A DNA stretch of 64,000 bases from Micromonospora halotolerans (GCF_032108445.1 NZ_CP134876.1:930001-994000), one strand, 5' to 3'; positions 36,170-45,233 are shown, counted from the stretch's first letter. The notes: a model not told the origin generated them from the sequence alone. Program-made: numbers and translations.

Positions 36170-37345
36170 ATGACGGACCGCCGGCGGGGCACGCGGGCGG
36201 TCCACGAGGCGCTCCCGGCCCCCATGCGGGAGGCGGTGGACGACTTCGCCGACCACCTGGCCCGGGTGCGCAACCGGTCCGCGCACACCGTGCGGGCGTA
36301 CGTGACCGACCTCGTGTCGCTGCTCGACCACGCGGTGCGGATGGGGTGCACCGACCTGTCCGAGCTGGACCTGACCGTGCTGCGGAGCTGGCTGGCGAAG
36401 CAGCGGACGGTTGGCGCGGCCCGGACGTCGCTGGCCCGGCGGGCCGCCGCCGCCCGCACGTTCAGCGCCTGGGCGCACCGGGCCGGCCTGCTGGCCGGCG
36501 ACGTGGCCGCGCCGCTGGCCAGTCCTCGGGCGCACCGCGAGCTGCCCACCGTCCTGCGGGCCGACCAGGCCGCCGCGCTCATGGACGCCCCGGACCGGAG
36601 CCGGACCCCCACGCCGACCGACGCCGGACACCCCCGCGACAGGGACGAGACCGGGCCCGGGAGCGGGCACGCCACGCCGACCCGGGACCGGGTCGACGCG
36701 CCGCCCGGTAGCGGAGACAGCAGTCCGGCCGGGGACGAGCACCACGCGCGGCCCCGGGAAGACGACGTCGCACCGGCCGCCGGCCGGAACGTCGCGACGG
36801 CGGGCCGTGCCAGCGTGCCGGCTGCTGCCGGCGAGCCCGATCCGGTGCTGCTGCGGGACCGCCTGCTGCTGGAACTGCTCTACGGCACCGGGGTACGGAT
36901 CAGCGAGGCTTGCGGCCTGGATGTCACCGACGTCGACCAGGGCCGCCGGGTGGTACGCGTGCTCGGCAAGGGCGGGCGCGAACGGGCCGTGCCCTACGGG
37001 GTGCCCGCGCAGCGGGCCCTGGACGCCTGGCTCACCCAGGGCCGGCCCGCCCTGGCGGCGCCCCGCTCGGACCGCGCGCTGCTGCTCGGGGCCCGGGGCG
37101 GCCGGCTCAACCCGACCACGGCACGCCGGATCGTCGCCGGGTACGCCGAGGCCGCCGGCCTGCCGCGGGTGACCCCGCACGGGCTGCGGCACTCGGCCGC
37201 CACCCACCTGCTGGAGGGCGGCGCGGACCTGCGCGCCGTGCAGGAGCTGCTGGGGCACTCCTCGCTGGCCAGCACACAGATCTACACCCACGTGTCGGTG
37301 GAGCGGCTGCGGGCGGCGTACCGGCAGGCGCATCCGCGAGCCTGA
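36170..37345 (+). CDS. xerC: Tyrosine recombinase XerC with an 80-residue insert
   Basis: The protein has 391 residues from the ATG at 36170. The N-terminal SAM-like core-binding domain covers residues 20-135. The catalytic domain has the full set R243 (GTGVRISEA), K267 (GKGGRER), H337-x-x-R340 (HGLRHS), H363 (LGHSSL) and Y372 (STQIYTH). Residues 143-222 form a low-complexity Pro/Asp/Arg/Gly-rich insert between the domains, absent from ordinary XerC of about 300 residues. Its role is chromosome dimer resolution, by orthology and its usual neighbourhood with dprA. The insert's effect is unknown. An upstream start at 36134 is possible. Confidence 0.9.
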   Translation: MTDRRRGTRAVHEALPAPMREAVDDFADHLARVRNRSAHTVRAYVTDLVSLLDHAVRMGCTDLSELDLTVLRSWLAKQRTVGAARTSLARRAAAARTFSAWAHRAGLLAGDVAAPLASPRAHRELPTVLRADQAAALMDAPDRSRTPTPTDAGHPRDRDETGPGSGHATPTRDRVDAPPGSGDSSPAGDEHHARPREDDVAPAAGRNVATAGRASVPAAAGEPDPVLLRDRLLLELLYGTGVRISEACGLDVTDVDQGRRVVRVLGKGGRERAVPYGVPAQRALDAWLTQGRPALAAPRSDRALLLGARGGRLNPTTARRIVAGYAEAAGLPRVTPHGLRHSAATHLLEGGADLRAVQELLGHSSLASTQIYTHVSVERLRAAYRQAHPRA

Positions 37346-37434
37346 CCGCCTCTTCAGCGGCGACACGGGCCGGCCGACGGCCGGCGTGGGCCCGCGCCTG
37401 GGCGGAAGCGGCGGGCTGATGATCCACGGCGGGC

Positions 37435-37440
37435 TACGAT
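37435..37440 (+). promoter_or_regulatory. -10 hexamer for aminotransferase gene, leaderless type
   Basis: TACGAT ends 6 bases before the ATG at 37447. Confidence 0.5.
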
Positions 37441-37446
37441 CGCCCG

Positions 37447-38628
37447 ATGACGGTTCCGCAGCCGCCCGAGCCGATCCCCGGGGCTCGGCTGCTCTTCTCC
37501 CTCGACCCGTCGGTCAGCCACCTCAACCACGGATCGTTCGGCGCCGTCCCGATCGCCGTGCAGCGCGCCCAGCAGCGCCTGCGCGACGAGATGGAGGCCA
37601 ACCCGCTCCGCTTCTTCACCCAGGGTCTGGTGGACCGGATCGCCCACACCCGGCGGCACCTCGCCGCCTTCCTCGGCGCGGATCCGGAGGGCACGGCCCT
37701 GGTCGGCAACGCCACCGCGGGCGCCGCCATCGTGCTCCAGTCGCTCGGGCTGGGTCCCGGCGACGAGGTGGTGACCACCGATCACGGGTACGGGGCGGTC
37801 GGCTTCTCGGTGGAGCGGGAGTGTGCCCGGACCGGGGCGGTGTCGCGGGTGCTGCCCGTGCCGCTGACCGCGACCGACGAGGAGGTGGTGGAGATCGTCC
37901 GGGCCGGGCTGCGCCCGGGGCGGACCAAGCTGCTGATCGTCGACCAGATCACCTCGCCGACGGCCCGGCTCTTCCCGACCGCGGCGATCGTCGGGGTGGC
38001 CCGGGAGCACGGGGTGCCGGTGCTGGTCGACGCCGCGCACGCCCCGGGCATGCTGCCGACCACGGTGGCCTCGGTCGGCGCCGACTTCTGGGTCGGCAAC
38101 CTGCACAAGTGGGCGTACGCGCCGCGCGGCACCGCCGCGCTGGTGGTGGCCGAGCGGTGGCGGGAGCGGATCCAACCGCTGGTCGTCTCCTGGGAGCAGG
38201 GCAGCGGGTTCCCCACCCGGGTGGAGTGGCAGGCGACCCTCGACTACACCGGCTGGCTGGCCGCCCCGGTCGGCCTGTTCACGCTGCGCAGCCTCGGCCT
38301 GGACCGGGTGCGGGCGCACAACGCGGCGCTGGCCGCGTACGGGCAACGGGTGGTCGGGGACGCGCTCGGGGTGGCGCCCGAAGACCTGCCGGAGCCCGGC
38401 GGACCGACGGTCGCCATGCGGCTGATCCCGCTGCCGCCCGGCCTCGCCACGACGATCGACGCGGCGCGGGACCTGCGGGCCCGCATCGCCGACCGGCTCT
38501 CGGTCGAGGTGTCCACGGCCGGCTGGAACGGTCGTGGCTACCTGCGCCTGTGCGGCCAGGTCTACAACACGCCGGACGAGTACGACCGGCTGGCCCTCCG
38601 GCTGCCTACGCTGCTCGCCCAGGGCTGA
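37447..38628 (+). CDS. Class V aminotransferase, isopenicillin-N-epimerase-like
   Basis: The protein has 393 residues. The PLP region is LVDAAHAPGMLP followed by VGNLHKWAYAPRGTAAL, where the lysine of HKW should bind PLP. SHLNHGSFGAVP near the N-terminus and the RLCGQVYNTPDEYDRLA end are typical of the CefD-like/isopenicillin N epimerase group. Members act as desulfurases, epimerases or lyases; no penicillin genes are near. The 3' end overlaps the convergent M23-like gene by 67 bases. Confidence 0.88.
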   Translation: MTVPQPPEPIPGARLLFSLDPSVSHLNHGSFGAVPIAVQRAQQRLRDEMEANPLRFFTQGLVDRIAHTRRHLAAFLGADPEGTALVGNATAGAAIVLQSLGLGPGDEVVTTDHGYGAVGFSVERECARTGAVSRVLPVPLTATDEEVVEIVRAGLRPGRTKLLIVDQITSPTARLFPTAAIVGVAREHGVPVLVDAAHAPGMLPTTVASVGADFWVGNLHKWAYAPRGTAALVVAERWRERIQPLVVSWEQGSGFPTRVEWQATLDYTGWLAAPVGLFTLRSLGLDRVRAHNAALAAYGQRVVGDALGVAPEDLPEPGGPTVAMRLIPLPPGLATTIDAARDLRARIADRLSVEVSTAGWNGRGYLRLCGQVYNTPDEYDRLALRLPTLLAQG

Positions 38629-39332
38629 GCGGCGGGCCCGGCGGGCGGCGGATCGAGCGGGAGCAGCCGGACCGGGCCGAGCCCGAGCAGGGCGAGCGGG
38701 TCCAGGTACTCCTCGCCCCGGCGCAGCCCCCAGTGCAGGCACGCCGCCGCCACGCAGCCGGGGTGCCCCGCGGTCAGCAGGCCGATCGGGGTGCCGGCGG
38801 CGACGCGGGCGCCGGCCGCCGGGCCGGGGAGGACCGGCTCGTAGGTGGTGCGCAGCCCGTCGGCGTGCCCGACGGTGACCACCGGCCGTCCGGCCACCAT
38901 GCCGGCGAAGAGGACCACCCCGGCGCCCGCCGAGCGGACCTCGGCGCCCGAGGTGGCGGCCAGGTCCACGCCCCGGTGCCCGGGCAGCCAGGGCTCCGGC
39001 GGCGGGTCGAACCGGCGCGCGACGCGCGGCGTGCCGGCCAGCGGCCAGCGGAACCGCCCCGCCGGCACCCCGGCCACCGAGGCCCCGGACCGGCCCGGCG
39101 ACGGCACCGCGGCAGGTCGCGCCACCGCACCCATCCCCGGGCCGGAGGACGGCGACACGGCAGTCGGCCGGACCACCGCCACCACACCGGAACCGGCCGG
39201 TGACACGGCAGGCGGCCGGGCCGCCGCCATCACAGCGGCACCGGACGGCGCCGGACGAGAGGCCGGCAGGGTCGAGGCCACGAGCAGCACGATCACGAGG
39301 GCCACGCGGCGCCGGTTCGACAGGTTCGACAC
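38562..39332 (-). CDS. Secreted M23/LytM-domain protein with cysteine for the catalytic histidine
   Basis: The protein has 256 residues from the GTG at 39332, which begins a signal peptide (RRRVALVIVLLVASTLPASRP). A Pro/Ala-rich stretch is followed by the LytM domain: PGHRGVDLAA holds HxxxD, and the HxH motif reads ACLHWGLR, with cysteine in place of the first histidine. The zinc ligands seem kept, but the catalytic His of LytM is absent, so it may bind rather than cut peptidoglycan. I recall the same CLHWG in mycobacterial relatives. It shares 67 bases of 3' overlap with the aminotransferase. Confidence 0.85.
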   Translation of the reverse strand: MSNLSNRRRVALVIVLLVASTLPASRPAPSGAAVMAAARPPAVSPAGSGVVAVVRPTAVSPSSGPGMGAVARPAAVPSPGRSGASVAGVPAGRFRWPLAGTPRVARRFDPPPEPWLPGHRGVDLAATSGAEVRSAGAGVVLFAGMVAGRPVVTVGHADGLRTTYEPVLPGPAAGARVAAGTPIGLLTAGHPGCVAAACLHWGLRRGEEYLDPLALLGLGPVRLLPLDPPPAGPAAQPWASSVGSRRASRSYSSGVL

Positions 39333-39454
39333 ACCACGGCACTCTGCCGGCCCCGCTCCACGCCCGCGACCACACGACGACCGCCACTGTGGACAGCGAG
39401 CCACCTGTGGACACACCCCCACCGTCGGGACAGATCTGCTACCGGCGTGCCCCC

Positions 39455-39460
39455 TATGCT
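39455..39460 (+). promoter_or_regulatory. -10 hexamer for methyltransferase gene, leaderless type
   Basis: TATGCT ends 6 bases before the GTG at 39467, with no ribosome binding site between. Confidence 0.55.
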
Positions 39461-39466
39461 GGCCGC

Positions 39467-40117
39467 GTGACGAAGGACTGGTACGCCTGGCACACCGACT
39501 ACGACCAGCCCGATTCCTCCCTGTCCCGGCGGCTCGCCGAGCTGCGGGACCGCATCGCCGACGCGCTGGACGGCGCGCCGCCCGGTCCGCTGCGGGCGAT
39601 CAGCCTGTGCGCCGGGCAGGGGCGGGACCTGATCCCGGTGCTCGCCGACCATCCGCGCGGCCGGGACGTGACGGCCCGCTTCGTGGAGCTGGACCCGCGC
39701 AACGCCGAGGTGGCCCGGCGCGCCGCCGCCGAGGCGGGCCTGACCGGCGTGGAGGTGGTCGTCGGGGACGCCGCGTCGCCCGACCGGTACGCCGACCTCG
39801 TGCCGGCGGACCTCGTCCTGGTCTGCGGCGTCTTCGGCAACATCACCGACGCCGACATCCGGGCCACCGTGCGGCACTGCGCCTCGCTCTGCGCCACCGG
39901 CGGCACGGTCTTCTGGACCCGGCACCGCGGCGAACCGGACCTGGTGCCCGCCATCTGCGACTGGTTCGCCGAGGAGGGCTTCACGCCGGTCGCGGTGACC
40001 AGCCCGGCCGACCGGGTCGGCGTCGGCGTGCACCGCTTCAACGGCCGGCCCCGCCCGCTGGAGCGCGGCGCAGCGATGTTCGAGTTCATCGGCTACGACC
40101 GCCTCACCCACCCCTGA
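39467..40117 (+). CDS. Class I SAM-dependent methyltransferase
   Basis: The protein has 216 residues from the GTG at 39467. Motif I is AISLCAGQGRDLIPVL, followed by ARFVELDPRNAEVARRAAAEAGL and VVVGDAASPDRYADLVPADLVLVCGVFGNI. The segment TRHRGEPDLVPAICDWFAEEGF appears in a group of uncharacterised actinobacterial methyltransferases. The longer in-frame ORF from 39200 overlaps the divergent M23-like gene and is not supported. The substrate is unknown. Confidence 0.85.
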   Translation: MTKDWYAWHTDYDQPDSSLSRRLAELRDRIADALDGAPPGPLRAISLCAGQGRDLIPVLADHPRGRDVTARFVELDPRNAEVARRAAAEAGLTGVEVVVGDAASPDRYADLVPADLVLVCGVFGNITDADIRATVRHCASLCATGGTVFWTRHRGEPDLVPAICDWFAEEGFTPVAVTSPADRVGVGVHRFNGRPRPLERGAAMFEFIGYDRLTHP

Positions 40118-40137
40118 CCAGGCCGAGGAGCTGCGAG

Positions 40138-41243
40138 ATGACCACCGTGGACGACGTGAGCCGGCCCTCCCGGGTCGCCGGCCCGGACGAGGCGATCAGC
40201 GCCGAGGAACTCCAGTTGGCCGCGCGCAACCACGGCATCCCGCTGGAGGCACTGCGCTACGACGTGACCCCGGCCGGGCTGCACTACCTGCTCATCCACT
40301 ACGACATCCCGGACGTCGACCCGGCGGCGCACGCGCTGACGGTGGGCGGCGCGGTCGCGCGTCCGCTCCGCCTCGACCTGGCGGCGCTGCGGGAGCGGCC
40401 CCGGGTCACCCACCGGGTGACGCTGGAGTGCGCGGGGAACGGCCGGGCGCTGCTGCACCCCCGCCCGGTCAGCCAGCCGTGGCTGGTGGAGGCGGTGGGC
40501 AACGCCGAGTGGACCGGCACCCCGCTGGCCCCGCTGCTCCGCGAGGCCGGGTTGGCGGCCGACGCGGTGGACGTGGTCTTCACCGGCGCGGACCACGGGG
40601 TGGAGCGCGGCGTCGAGCAGGACTACCAGCGGGCGCTGCCGGTCGCGGACGCGCTGCGCGAGGAGGTGCTGCTGGCGTACGAGATGAACGGGCTCCCCTG
40701 TTGCCGCAGCACGGTGCGCCGCTGCGGCTGATCGTGCCGGGCTGGTACGGCATGGCGCACGTCAAGTGGCTGCGCGACATCCGGGTACTGACCGAGCCGT
40801 TCGACGGCTACCAGAACGCGGTGGCGTACCGGCTGCGGCAGGACGCCGACGACCCCGGCGTGCCGGTGACCCGGATCGAGCCCCGCGCGCTGGTCCGCCC
40901 GCCGGGCTTCCCTGACTTCATGTCGCGCACCCGGGTGCTGCGGCCCGGGCCGTGCACGGTGGACGGTCGGGCCTGGTCGGGGCACGCCCCGGTGACGGCG
41001 GTCGAGGTGACCTTCGACGGGGGCACGACGTGGGTGCCGGCGACCCTGGACGAGCCCACCGGGGGTGAGTGGGCGTGGCGGCGGTGGCAGGTGTCGTGGC
41101 GGGCGACGCCGGGGCGGCACGTGCTGGGTGCCCGGGCGGTCGACGCCTCCCGGCGGACCCAGCCGGTGGAGCAGCCGTGGAACCGGGGCGGGTTCGCGAA
41201 CAACCTGGTGCAGCGGGTCGAGGTGGTCGTGCTGGCGGAGTGA
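40138..41243 (+). pseudogene. Sulfite-oxidase-type molybdopterin enzyme, broken by a one-base frameshift
   Basis: Two halves lie in different frames: 40138-40731 codes for the N-terminal molybdopterin domain, including the metal-binding cysteine in VTLECAGNGRAL, and the rest from about 40699 to 41243 gives LRLIVPGWYGMAHVKWL and a dimerisation domain ending NNLVQRVEVVVLAE. The break sits at the C4 run at 40695-40698. One extra C would give MNGLPLLPQHG, the expected motif, and an intact protein of 368 residues. The start at 40138 has GAGGAG upstream. It is either a true pseudogene, a phase-variable gene, or a sequencing error. Confidence 0.85.
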
Positions 41244-41300
41244 TCCGCCTCGGGCGGTCGGCCGGGCCTTCGGGCCCGCCGGCCGCCGGGAGGGCTGGTG

Positions 41301-41624
41301 TCAGCCGCCGAATCCGGAATCTGCGGGAAGCGAGATGTCGGGCTTTTCGAGCTCTTCCACATTGACGTCCTTGAACGTCATCACGCGGACATTCTTGACG
41401 AAACGGGCGGGGCGGTACATGTCCCACACCCACGCGTCGTGCATCTCGACCTCGAAGTAGACCTCGCCGTCCGAGTTACGCACGTGCAGGTCGACCTGGT
41501 TCGCCAGGTAGAAGCGGCGCTCGGTCTCCACCACGTAGGAGAATTGGCGGACAATGTCGCGGTACTCCCGATAGAGCTGCAGCTCCATCTCGGTTTCATA
41601 CTTCTCGAGATCTTCCGCGCTCAT
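41301..41624 (-). CDS. DUF2469 protein
   Basis: The protein has 107 residues, rich in acidic and aromatic residues: [47 protein letters not shown] and [15 protein letters not shown]. The start ATG overlaps the rnhB stop (ATGA). This conserved actinobacterial protein follows rnhB in many genomes. The function is unknown. Confidence 0.92.
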   Translation of the reverse strand: MSAEDLEKYETEMELQLYREYRDIVRQFSYVVETERRFYLANQVDLHVRNSDGEVYFEVEMHDAWVWDMYRPARFVKNVRVMTFKDVNVEELEKPDISLPADSGFGG

Positions 41625-42481
41625 CGCACTCCGCCTTCCATGACCACATCTTCCCCCACCGACGCCGGAGGTCGCGGCTGCTCGCCCAACGCCACGCCGA
41701 CGGTACCCCCTGCCGCGTCGGAGCGCTCCATCGGCTCGTCCGGACCGTCGTCGAACGCCCCGTCCGGAGCGCCGAAGAGCACCTCGTCCGGGCTGCCGGC
41801 AGCCGGCCGGCGGGACCGGGGCGGCCGGCCGTCCCGCCCCGACACCGTGGCCACGTTCACATACGAGAAGCGGTGCTCCCGGCAGGGCCCCCGCTCGCGC
41901 AGCGCGGCGCTGTGCTCGGGAGTGATGTAGCCCTTGTGCTCGGCGAAGCCGTAGCCCGGGTGCCGCTCGTCCAGTTCCACCATGATCCGGTCCCGGGTGA
42001 CCTTGGCGAGCACGCTCGCCGCCGCCACGCAGGCGGCCACCCGGTCCCCCTTCCAGACCGCCAGACCGGGCACGTCCAGCCCGTCCACGCCGAAGCCGTC
42101 GGTCAGCACGTATTCCGGGCGGGTGGTCAGCGAGGCGAGCGCCCGGCGCATGGCGGCCAGGTTGCACACGTGCAGCCCGCGCGCGTCGACCTCCTCGGCG
42201 GGGATGACCACCACCGCGTACGCCAGGGCCCGCGCCACGACCTCCTCGTAGACCCGTTCCCGGGCCGCCGGGGTGAGCAGCTTGGAGTCGGCCAGCTCGT
42301 CGATCTCGCCGCGCCGCCCCTCGGGCAGCACCGCGGCGGCGGCCACCAGCGGCCCGGCGCAGGCCCCCCGGCCGGCCTCGTCGGCGCCGGCCACGTGCCG
42401 GAAGCCGCGGCGTTGCAGCGCCCGCTCCAGCGCGTAGAGGCCGCCGTCGCGGCGCACCACGGTGCGCGGCGGGGTCAGCAC
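41621..42481 (-). CDS. rnhB: Ribonuclease HII
   Basis: RNase HII removes misincorporated ribonucleotides and RNA primers. The protein has 286 residues from the GTG at 42481. The core has [23 protein letters not shown] (Asp and Glu metal ligands), YVLTDGFGV (Asp), and [18 protein letters not shown], followed by [10 protein letters not shown]. About 60 extra residues with low-complexity composition ([19 protein letters not shown] and onward) end the chain. It overlaps the NUDIX gene by 7 bases. Confidence 0.95.
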   Translation of the reverse strand: MLTPPRTVVRRDGGLYALERALQRRGFRHVAGADEAGRGACAGPLVAAAAVLPEGRRGEIDELADSKLLTPAARERVYEEVVARALAYAVVVIPAEEVDARGLHVCNLAAMRRALASLTTRPEYVLTDGFGVDGLDVPGLAVWKGDRVAACVAAASVLAKVTRDRIMVELDERHPGYGFAEHKGYITPEHSAALRERGPCREHRFSYVNVATVSGRDGRPPRSRRPAAGSPDEVLFGAPDGAFDDGPDEPMERSDAAGGTVGVALGEQPRPPASVGEDVVMEGGVR

Positions 42482-42942
42482 GGGACACCCCCGGCGAGCG
42501 CCCGGGCGAGCCGGTCCGCCAGGTCCGGCGGGTAGTAGCGCTCGGTCGTGGCGGCCAGCTCGCCGGCCGACCACCAGCGGTGGCCGTGCACGCTGACCTG
42601 CTCGACCTCGTCGAAGCCGGCCGTGTCGACCGCCCAGGTCGGCACCCGGAACAGGAAGAACTCCTGCTCCTGCCGGTACCAGACCCCGTCGAACGGGAAC
42701 TCGACCGTCTCCGCCCAGACCGGGGCGCCCAGCTCGGCCGGGGCGAGCCGCAGCCCGGTCTCCTCGGCCAACTCCCGTGCCGCGCCCTCGGCCGGGCTCT
42801 CCCCCGGGTCGAGGCCGCCGCCGGGGGTGAACCAGTAGCGGTGATCCGGCCGGGCCGGGTCACTGCCCTCGAACAGCAGCACCCGGTCGGACGCGTCGAC
42901 GAGCAGCACCCGGGCCGCGCGACGAGGGGTGTAGACGGTCAC
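42475..42942 (-). CDS. NUDIX hydrolase
   Basis: The protein has 155 residues. The Nudix box spans [20 protein letters not shown] and continues TGLRL, matching Gx5Ex7REUxEExGU. It starts at GTG 42942, with CAGGCT ending 6 bases upstream in the context TCTGGCAGGCT, as for the GNAT gene at 7381. The substrate is probably a nucleoside diphosphate derivative, but is not defined. Confidence 0.92.
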   Translation of the reverse strand: MTVYTPRRAARVLLVDASDRVLLFEGSDPARPDHRYWFTPGGGLDPGESPAEGAARELAEETGLRLAPAELGAPVWAETVEFPFDGVWYRQEQEFFLFRVPTWAVDTAGFDEVEQVSVHGHRWWSAGELAATTERYYPPDLADRLARALAGGVPC

Positions 42943-42948
42943 CGCACA

Positions 42949-42954
42949 AGCCTG
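42949..42954 (-). promoter_or_regulatory. -10 hexamer for NUDIX gene, leaderless type
   Basis: CAGGCT on the minus strand ends 6 bases before the GTG at 42942; extended context TCTGGCAGGCT. Confidence 0.5.
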
Positions 42955-42976
42955 CCAGACGCCTCCGACGAACGCC

Positions 42977-43007
42977 CACGCCCTCCGGCTCTCCGGGGGC
43001 GGGCGTG
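42977..43007 (-). terminator. Terminator downstream of lepB
   Basis: Arms CACGCCC (42977-42983) and GGGCGTG (43001-43007) with inner CCGG pairs lie 22 bases after the lepB stop. Confidence 0.5.
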
Positions 43008-43029
43008 CTCACCGTGGCGGGCCGACAAG

Positions 43030-43662
43030 TCAGGGGTTGGGGATGCCGTCGAACTGGTCCGGCACGCTGAGCCAGGTCGCCCGGCCGACCGGCCAGAAGA
43101 TCGTGAAGGCCCGCCCGATCACCTGGTCCTCCGGGATGGTGGCCTCGGTGATGTCCTCGCCGGACTGCTGCCAGTGCTCCAGCGAGTCCCCCGAGGCCTC
43201 CCGGTGGTCACCCATCACCCAGAGCCGGCCCTTCGGCACGGTGACGTCGAAATCCTGGTCGGCGGGCTTGTTGCCGGGGAAGATGAACGGCTCGTCGATC
43301 GGCTTGCCGTTGATGATCAGCCGCTCCTGCGGGCCGGTGCGGTCGCAGCAGACCACGTGGTCCCCGCCGACACCGATCACACGCTTGATGAAGTCCTCGC
43401 CCTGCGGGTTGCCGCTCCACTCGGTGGGCGCCTTGAACACGATCACCTCGCCGCGGTGCGGCGAGCGGAAGTCGTACACCAGCTTGTTGACCAGCACCCG
43501 ATCGTCGATTTTGAGGGTGTTCTCCATCGACGGCGAGGGGATGAAGAAGGTCTGCAGCACGAAGGCACGAACCAGCACTGCGACCAGGATCGCCACGCCC
43601 AGGAGGATGGGCAGCTCCTTCCAGAAGGAACTGCGCGGCTTCTCGGTCTGCTCGTCAATCAC
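43030..43662 (-). CDS. lepB: Signal peptidase I (second of two)
   Basis: The protein has 210 residues. It has one N-terminal membrane helix (WKELPILLGVAILVAVLVRAF), the nucleophile in IPSPSMENTL, the general-base lysine in DFIKRVIGVGGD, and the box LWVMGDHREASGDS. The protein removes signal peptides of secreted proteins. Its GTG start overlaps the stop of the first signal peptidase gene (GTGA), so the two are translated together. Confidence 0.95.
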   Translation of the reverse strand: MIDEQTEKPRSSFWKELPILLGVAILVAVLVRAFVLQTFFIPSPSMENTLKIDDRVLVNKLVYDFRSPHRGEVIVFKAPTEWSGNPQGEDFIKRVIGVGGDHVVCCDRTGPQERLIINGKPIDEPFIFPGNKPADQDFDVTVPKGRLWVMGDHREASGDSLEHWQQSGEDITEATIPEDQVIGRAFTIFWPVGRATWLSVPDQFDGIPNP

Positions 43663-44537
43663 GGGTGGAGCCTACGTCCCCGGCCCCGGCGCAGTCGCCC
43701 CGAACGCGCGAGAACGGAGAGCGCGGCCGTGACCGGGAGGATCAGCACGACGCCGCCCACCGGGTCGGGATCCACCGGGCCCGGCCCGGCCGGCGCGGCG
43801 GTCGGCTGCGGCAGGTCGTCGAAGGTGCCCGGGACCGGCAGCGTGGTCCACCGCTGGGACGGCCAGACGATCATGAAGGCCCGGCCGACCACGTTGTCGA
43901 TCGGCACCGGGCCCTGGCACCGGGCGTCCTGGGAGACCAGCCGGTGGTCGCCCATCACGAAGATCTGCCCCGGCGGCACGACGATCTCGGTGAACTGCCG
44001 GGAGCGGCACTCCTTCGGGTTCGGCGGCAGCTCGACCGGCGAGTCCTCGGAGACGTAGCCCTGCTCCTCCAGCGGCACGCCGTTGACCACGACCCGGCCC
44101 TTGTCGCAGCACCAGACCCGGTCACCGGGCACCCCGATGACCCGCTTGATGAAGTCCTTCTCGCCGGGCCGGCTGATGCCGACCAGGTCACCGAGGGTGC
44201 GGCCGACCTTGCCGGCGAAGTTCGTCGGCGGGGCGGGCGCCTCCTGGGCGACCCACCGGTCGGTGCCCCGGAACACGACCACCTCGCCGCGGACCGGGTC
44301 GCGGACGTCGTAGACGACCTTGTTGACCAGCACCCGGTCGCCGACGAGCAGGGTGTTCTCCATCGACCCGGACGGGATGAAGAACGCCTGGAGCAGGAAG
44401 GTGCGGATCAGCACCGCGAGGCAGAAGGCGACGACGAGGAGCAGGGGCAGTTCCTGCCACAGCGGCATCTGCCGGCGGGTGCGCCGCCGTCTGCGCCACG
44501 GGTCGACGGTGCCGTCCTCGTCAAGCATCTGCACCAT
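43659..44537 (-). CDS. lepB: Signal peptidase I (first of two) with extra C-terminal helix
   Basis: The protein has 292 residues. The basic cluster RRRRRTRRQ precedes the membrane helix LLLVVAFCLAVLIRTFLLQ; the nucleophile lies in IPSGSMENTL, the lysine in KDFIKRVIGVPGD, and the box is FVMGDHRLVSQDAR. A C-terminal membrane helix (VGGVVLILPVTAALSVLA) and a basic tail follow, absent from its partner. Two adjacent signal peptidases, as in Streptomyces, may have different substrate ranges. A strong hairpin lies just upstream at 44563-44608. Confidence 0.95.
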   Translation of the reverse strand: MVQMLDEDGTVDPWRRRRRTRRQMPLWQELPLLLVVAFCLAVLIRTFLLQAFFIPSGSMENTLLVGDRVLVNKVVYDVRDPVRGEVVVFRGTDRWVAQEAPAPPTNFAGKVGRTLGDLVGISRPGEKDFIKRVIGVPGDRVWCCDKGRVVVNGVPLEEQGYVSEDSPVELPPNPKECRSRQFTEIVVPPGQIFVMGDHRLVSQDARCQGPVPIDNVVGRAFMIVWPSQRWTTLPVPGTFDDLPQPTAAPAGPGPVDPDPVGGVVLILPVTAALSVLARSGRLRRGRGRRLHP

Positions 44538-44562
44538 GCCACTCTCCGGTCCGCGGAAACGA

Positions 44563-44608
44563 CACTACCGCCCGGGAGTCTCCTGTAGAGACCCCACGGG
44601 CGGTAGTG
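44563..44608 (-). terminator. Strong terminator downstream of rplS
   Basis: A 12-bp perfect outer stem, CACTACCGCCCG (44563-44574) with CGGGCGGTAGTG (44597-44608), continues with an inner 8-bp stem and 5-base loop. It lies 122 bases after the rplS stop and 25 before the lepB start, dividing the ribosomal operon from the signal peptidase pair. Confidence 0.75.
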
Positions 44609-44730
44609 GACCGCTGTGACACCGCGTCGAGTGGGCGCGGCGCGCCGTCCCCCGGCGCCCGTACGACCAGGGTAATGCGCTCCGGTCGATACGACATCCG
44701 CACAGGTCAGGCGGCGTGGCGAGGGGAAAT

Positions 44731-45090
44731 TCAGCTCGCCGGCTGCTTCTCGCGCAGCTCCTTGATCTTGGCCTTCTTGCCCCGCAGCTCACGCAGGTAG
44801 TAGAGCTTGGCGCGCCGCACGTCACCGCGGGTCACGACCTCGATCCGGTCGAGGGCCGGGCTGTTCAGCGGGTAGGTGCGCTCCACACCCACACCGAAGC
44901 TGATCTTGCGGACCGAGAAGGTCTCGCGCAGACCGTCACCCTGGCGGCGGATGACGACGCCCTGGAAGATCTGGACCCGGGACCGGTTGCCCTCGACGAC
45001 CCGCGCGTGCACCTTCACGGTGTCACCGGCGCGGAAGTCGGGCAGGTCAACGCGCTTCGACTGGGCGTCAAGGGCGTCCAGGATGTTCAT
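44731..45090 (-). CDS. rplS: 50S ribosomal protein L19
   Basis: The protein has 119 residues from the ATG at 45090; longer in-frame sequence to 45228 is upstream leader. The landmarks are [49 protein letters not shown] and [21 protein letters not shown]19 lies at the subunit interface. It follows trmD, the conserved order rpsP-rimM-trmD-rplS; the 143-base gap carries a hairpin at 45200-45220. Confidence 0.98.
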   Translation of the reverse strand: MNILDALDAQSKRVDLPDFRAGDTVKVHARVVEGNRSRVQIFQGVVIRRQGDGLRETFSVRKISFGVGVERTYPLNSPALDRIEVVTRGDVRRAKLYYLRELRGKKAKIKELREKQPAS

Positions 45091-45199
45091 CGCTGCGTCC
45101 TCGTGAGGCTCACGGCGCATCGTCAGTCGATGCGCGGATGGGTGATTCTGACCCCCTGGTGGTGGCCGGCGACGCCGACCCCGGTCGAGGGTCCTCGCA

Positions 45200-45220
45200 T
45201 CCGTCCACGGCGTGGACGGA
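45200..45220 (-). terminator. trmD-rplS intercistronic hairpin
   Basis: A perfect 9-bp stem TCCGTCCAC/GTGGACGGA with a 3-base loop lies 13 bases after the trmD stop. It may tune rplS output. Confidence 0.55.
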
Positions 45221-45233
45221 AGCGGCAACCCCT

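Noticed and set aside
35931..36173. An 80-codon ORF across the minisatellite
   Set aside because: Composition is repeat-driven, the repeat unit is not a multiple of three, and there is no ribosome binding site.
40428..41243. An 815-base ORF as an independent gene
   Set aside because: Its homology begins only after 40699 and continues the molybdoenzyme read in another frame; the upstream part is out of frame.
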